55,529 nt of DNA from Bacillus multifaciens (GTDB lineage Bacteria > Bacillota > Bacilli > Bacillales > Bacillaceae_G). The translations under genes were made by a program, and so were the position numbers. Below are positions 52,453-55,529 of the stretch, piece by piece. Location of the stretch: assembly GCF_030756675.1 (NCBI RefSeq), contig NZ_JAVBXD010000034.1, positions 1 to 55,529 of the forward strand. The letters run 5' to 3'. The notes below the pieces were generated by a model. That model had not been told where the DNA came from. It saw only the letters and a program-made list of their open reading frames with translations, and did no database searches. How positions within the stretch are numbered: the first letter of the stretch is position 1; the number at the start of each line of letters is the position of its first letter.

Positions 52453-54399
52453 CTACTCCCCGCTCACAATCTTAAAGTAAGAACGAACTGTTAAAAAGTA
52501 ATATCCAACATAAATGATACTATATACACCGATACTCATTAATAACGGAATTAAAATTTCAAACGGCAATAAGTTTGATAATCCTTTTAACGCAAATAAG
52601 CTGTGCAAAATTCCAACCACCAACGGAATCGCAAAAATATAGAAGATCTGCTTTGCAATTGCTTTCTTCATTTCTTGCTTTGTTACTCCAATTTTACGAA
52701 GTACGACGTAACGATCACGGTCTGCATTCGCTTCTGTTAACTGTTTGAAGTAAATGATAGATCCTGTTGCCAGTAAGAATACAAGTCCTAAGAAAACACC
52801 GATGAACATCATCATACCCGCTGCTTCCATTCCGCCTTTAAACCCTGTATAGAAATCTCTAAAGACCGGTGCAGCTTCAGACCCTCTCGGCATAGTCTTT
52901 ACTAGCTTCTCCGTTAATACTTTACTGTCTTTCTCATTTTTTACATTCATATTTTTAACAACTCTTGTTTCAACTGTCTTTTTCGCTTGCTCGTATACGT
53001 CATCTGGCACAACAACAACTAATTCTCCTAAGTTCGTAACATTACGACTTTCAGCATCTTTAATTGTTAATGCCTTCGTTTCATTTCCAATAGGAAACAC
53101 TGCTTTATTACCTTTATATGCTGTACTAAACTCGTGTCCTTCGATATACATACCATCAAATATAAATGCTTCTCCAGCAGTTAAACTTACCACGTCCACA
53201 TCCATCTTTTTCGCAATTACATTGAAAGCAGACTGTGACACAAGTTGATATTGTTCCGTCATCATATAATGAGAATTCATACTTATATCTGCTTTTTCAC
53301 CTTCGAATTTCCCTTTCACCGGCACCATTTCAATTTCAAATTGCTCTGTAATCGAATTACGTTTCTTCTCTTCTGCGAAGATTGCATTCACCTTTTGTTC
53401 GAAAGCGGGATCTTTTTTCTCATAAGAAAAACTATACGGAGCAAAATCTTTCGCCTGAGTAAATGTATTATAATACGTCGTAACAGATGTACCAACAGCC
53501 GTTAATGTTACCGCGCTCAAAATAGCAATTGTCGCCAAAGATTTTGCATTTCCTTTAATGCGGTATAAAAGCTGAGATGTTGTTACCATATTCATTCCAT
53601 TATAAAAGGATGATTTATAATTTCTTGCTCTTCTTAAAACAACAACTGTAAAGAACATAAAGAATAAATACGTACCAAGTATAGTCGCAAATAAAATATA
53701 AAATGCGATTATCATGAAGTCTGCATATTTAATAACTTTCGTAAACAAAAGTGATAAGAAGTACCCAGAACCAATTAAAAATATAGCGATACCTGCGATA
53801 ATAATAGATCCTTTCGGCATTCCTTCTCCTTCACGCTCAGCGCGAAATAGTTCAATCAGTTTAAAACGATAAATTAAACGATATCCTTGCAACGATGTAT
53901 ATAAAATAATAACAAAGAAAACAACAGTTGTATCAATAATCGCCGCTAATGGGACCTCAAAATAAACTTGTAAATCAAGCCCCATTAAGCCTACTAATAA
54001 TTCAAGAAATCCCTTAGACAGTACGCTGCCAATTATAATCCCTATTACTAGCGACATTAACCCCATTAACATATTTTCATAAAACAGCATTTTCCCAATT
54101 TGGCGTTTCCGAATTCCGAGTAAAGAATATAAACCAACTTCTTTTTTTCGTTTACGTGTAAAGAAACCATTGGAATAAATAATAAATAATGCTACGAAAA
54201 TAATGAGCATCACGCTAGAAACTTGGAAGGCACCGCTAATTTCCTTTGACCCTTCCGCTGCCTTTTCCATTTGCGTATTATATTGAAGCGATGCAAACGT
54301 AAAGTAAATGACGATACTAAAAATCATCGACATAAAATATAAAGCATAATCTTTAAAGTTACGCTTTATATTACGAAGGGCAATACTAGATAACGTCAT
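52453..54399 (-). CDS. BceB-type ABC permease (FtsX family)
   Basis: 648 residues, ten membrane helices in the FtsX layout (TM1 about 18-38, a long run, and TM pairs at the end), with the large ~190-residue extracytoplasmic domain between helices 7 and 8 (about 310-500) that defines BceB transporters. They remove peptide antibiotics such as bacitracin from lipid targets and send the signal to a BceS kinase. ATG overlaps the ATPase 3' end by 14 nt. No TCS is next to it in the window; a BceR-like palindrome lies upstream of the operon. Confidence 0.9.
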   Translation of the reverse strand: MTLSSIALRNIKRNFKDYALYFMSMIFSIVIYFTFASLQYNTQMEKAAEGSKEISGAFQVSSVMLIIFVALFIIYSNGFFTRKRKKEVGLYSLLGIRKRQIGKMLFYENMLMGLMSLVIGIIIGSVLSKGFLELLVGLMGLDLQVYFEVPLAAIIDTTVVFFVIILYTSLQGYRLIYRFKLIELFRAEREGEGMPKGSIIIAGIAIFLIGSGYFLSLLFTKVIKYADFMIIAFYILFATILGTYLFFMFFTVVVLRRARNYKSSFYNGMNMVTTSQLLYRIKGNAKSLATIAILSAVTLTAVGTSVTTYYNTFTQAKDFAPYSFSYEKKDPAFEQKVNAIFAEEKKRNSITEQFEIEMVPVKGKFEGEKADISMNSHYMMTEQYQLVSQSAFNVIAKKMDVDVVSLTAGEAFIFDGMYIEGHEFSTAYKGNKAVFPIGNETKALTIKDAESRNVTNLGELVVVVPDDVYEQAKKTVETRVVKNMNVKNEKDSKVLTEKLVKTMPRGSEAAPVFRDFYTGFKGGMEAAGMMMFIGVFLGLVFLLATGSIIYFKQLTEANADRDRYVVLRKIGVTKQEMKKAIAKQIFYIFAIPLVVGILHSLFALKGLSNLLPFEILIPLLMSIGVYSIIYVGYYFLTVRSYFKIVSGE

Positions 54400-55156
54400 C
54401 TACTGCACCCCCAGAGATCGTAGACATTACGTCTAAAACCCGTCCAAAAAATTGCTTACGTGTTAATTCTCCTCTGTGCAGTTCTTTAAATAACTCACCA
54501 TCTTTAATAAAAACAACGCGCTCACAATAACTTGCGGCAAATGCATCATGTGTAACCATTAAAATTGTCGATTGGTCATATTCATTTAATGCTTTCAAAC
54601 TCTCCAATAAATCAGTTGCAGACTTAGAGTCTAACGCTCCCGTTGGTTCGTCCCCAAAAATCATACTTGGATTTGTAACAATTGCACGAGAAGCTGCGCA
54701 GCGCTGCCTTTGTCCACCAGATACTTGGTATGGATATTGCTCCAAAATATGATCAATGCCAAATTTTTTCGCGATTTCAAGAACTAGACGGTCAATTTCA
54801 CTTGCCTTAACTTTTGATAATGCCAGCGGGAGCGCAATGTTTTCTTGTACCGTTAACGTATCCAATAAATTACAATCTTGGAAAACGAATCCTAAGTGGT
54901 CGCGACGGAACAACGCTAATTTATCATCAGTCATTTTCACAATATCATTTCCATCAATTAAAACTTCACCGTTCGTTGCGTTATCAATTGTAGAAAGAAC
55001 ATTTAATAACGTTGTTTTCCCCGATCCAGACGGTCCCATAATTCCAACGAACTCGCCTTCTTTCACTTGCAAGTTAATGCCTTTTAACGCTTCGTATGTA
55101 TTTCCACCAGTATTATATACTTTTCTAATATCCTTAGCTTCTAACACTGTTTTCAT
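54386..55156 (-). CDS. BceA-type ABC ATPase
   Basis: 256 residues. Walker A GPSGSGKTT (41-49), signature VSGGQRQRC, Walker B MIFGDEPTGALD. Opens the BceAB operon, ATG after GAGGGATATAGTA. Powers the permease encoded behind it. Confidence 0.93.
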   Translation of the reverse strand: MKTVLEAKDIRKVYNTGGNTYEALKGINLQVKEGEFVGIMGPSGSGKTTLLNVLSTIDNATNGEVLIDGNDIVKMTDDKLALFRRDHLGFVFQDCNLLDTLTVQENIALPLALSKVKASEIDRLVLEIAKKFGIDHILEQYPYQVSGGQRQRCAASRAIVTNPSMIFGDEPTGALDSKSATDLLESLKALNEYDQSTILMVTHDAFAASYCERVVFIKDGELFKELHRGELTRKQFFGRVLDVMSTISGGAVDDVI

Positions 55157-55340
55157 TACTATATCCCTCGCTTTACCTTATCTCATCATTACTGTTGCCA
55201 CGATTACACTTCCTTACACAATTAGAATTGTTATATAAGAAACCTTATCTCTATAAAAAAATTATATTAGAATTCTTTTCCAAATCACCTTGTTACTATA
55301 CCATTTACCATAATAACAGGCTATCTATTTCTCTTACATA

Positions 55341-55362
55341 AACCTTACATTTATGTAAGGTT
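55341..55362 (-). promoter_or_regulatory. BceR-like operator of the bceAB operon
   Basis: AACCTTACATTTATGTAAGGTT: perfect 10-bp palindrome arms (AACCTTACAT/ATGTAAGGTT), core TTACATTTATGTAA, fitting TnACA-N4-TGTAA. 185 bp before the bceA start. Same word as 49844-49863. Confidence 0.7.
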
Positions 55363-55382
55363 AAAAAAAGCCACTCTTCCAA

Positions 55383-55529
55383 TGAAGTGCACCCCAATTG
55401 TTAGACACAGTCTAACAATTGAAGGTGCACTTTTTTATGGCTAAATTTTCTTCAAAAGAAAAAATACGAGCAGTAAAACGATATTTAGAGGGTACTGAAG
55501 GCGGAAAGACAATTGCTAAATCTATAGGT
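55383..55529 (+). mobile_element. left end of an IS3-family insertion sequence (cut by window edge)
   Basis: The terminus begins near tgaagtgcacccc, followed by a perfect 12-bp hairpin CAATTGTTAGAC/GTCTAACAATTG (55395-55421) and a transposase start. The right end is outside the window. The hairpin ahead of the ATG may control transposase expression. Confidence 0.7.
55437..55529 (+). CDS. IS3-family transposase OrfA, partial
   Basis: The first 31 codons encode MAKFSSKEKIRAVKRYLEG and EGGKTIAKSIG, the start of an IS150-type OrfA helix-turn-helix. The frame is open to the window edge. Confidence 0.75.
   Translation, partial: MAKFSSKEKIRAVKRYLEGTEGGKTIAKSIG

Overview
The window is chromosomal DNA of a low-GC Bacillus, almost certainly a member of the Bacillus cereus group. 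The evidence is a haemolysin BL (hbl) enterotoxin locus, about eleven full or broken copies of the group-specific bcr1 repeat, and a Bacillus gene order around ytkD, ytzI, luxS, yidD, a carbonic anhydrase and cydAB. Most start codons are preceded by a strong GGAGG-type ribosome binding site.

Layout. (1) 1-3950: a truncated bcr1 copy, a large secreted protein with cell-wall-binding repeats (minus strand) and an orphan sensor kinase. (2) 3950-14900: an expanded hbl locus. It has a complete hblC-hblD-hblA set, a full-length hblB with the C-terminal extension, and two additional B-type genes, so there are four B-family proteins. The ~500-bp promoter/leader with a PlcR-like box occurs three times. 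Two scars of the 3' end of hblD sit in front of later B genes, which points to tandem duplication of the operon followed by deletions. (3) 14.9-19.3 kb: comB, then an ArsB/NhaD-type transporter with a Ktr potassium uptake pair. (4) 19.5-29.5 kb: a kinase-like phosphotransferase, an ABC importer (SsuA/TauA/ThiY type), small membrane proteins, a putative zinc-protease lipoprotein, ytkD, ytzI, luxS, yidD and a beta-carbonic anhydrase. (5) 29.7-36.3 kb: cydAB, a YdcF-like protein and a PspA/DUF350/DUF4178/DUF4247 envelope cluster. (6) 36.4-40 kb: Fur-box-controlled feoAB with a small Cys-rich partner, then thiT under a TPP riboswitch. (7) 40.1-44.2 kb: a YheO-type regulator, RidA, an MFS transporter and a TIM-barrel isomerase, an apparent small catabolic cluster of unknown substrate. 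(8) 44.3-49 kb: a three-component sensory set (PhnD-like lipoprotein, kinase, NarL-type regulator) divergent from uhpT. (9) 49-55.5 kb: a small cassette bounded by inverted repeats, a second-type hpt, fliB, a BceAB-type transporter with a BceR-like operator upstream, and the start of an IS3-family element cut by the window edge.

Working together: the Hbl proteins form a multipart pore-forming toxin; Ktr with ArsB/NhaD likely handles K+/Na+ balance; cydAB, feoAB, thiT and carbonic anhydrase are metabolic housekeeping; the SBP-kinase-regulator trio most likely switches on hexose-phosphate uptake. The strongest leads are the hbl expansion with its scars, the sensory trio with uhpT, a long-form bcr1 element with terminal inverted repeats, and a shared BceR-like palindrome at two separate genes. 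Identities rest on motif recognition and memory of families; no searches were run.
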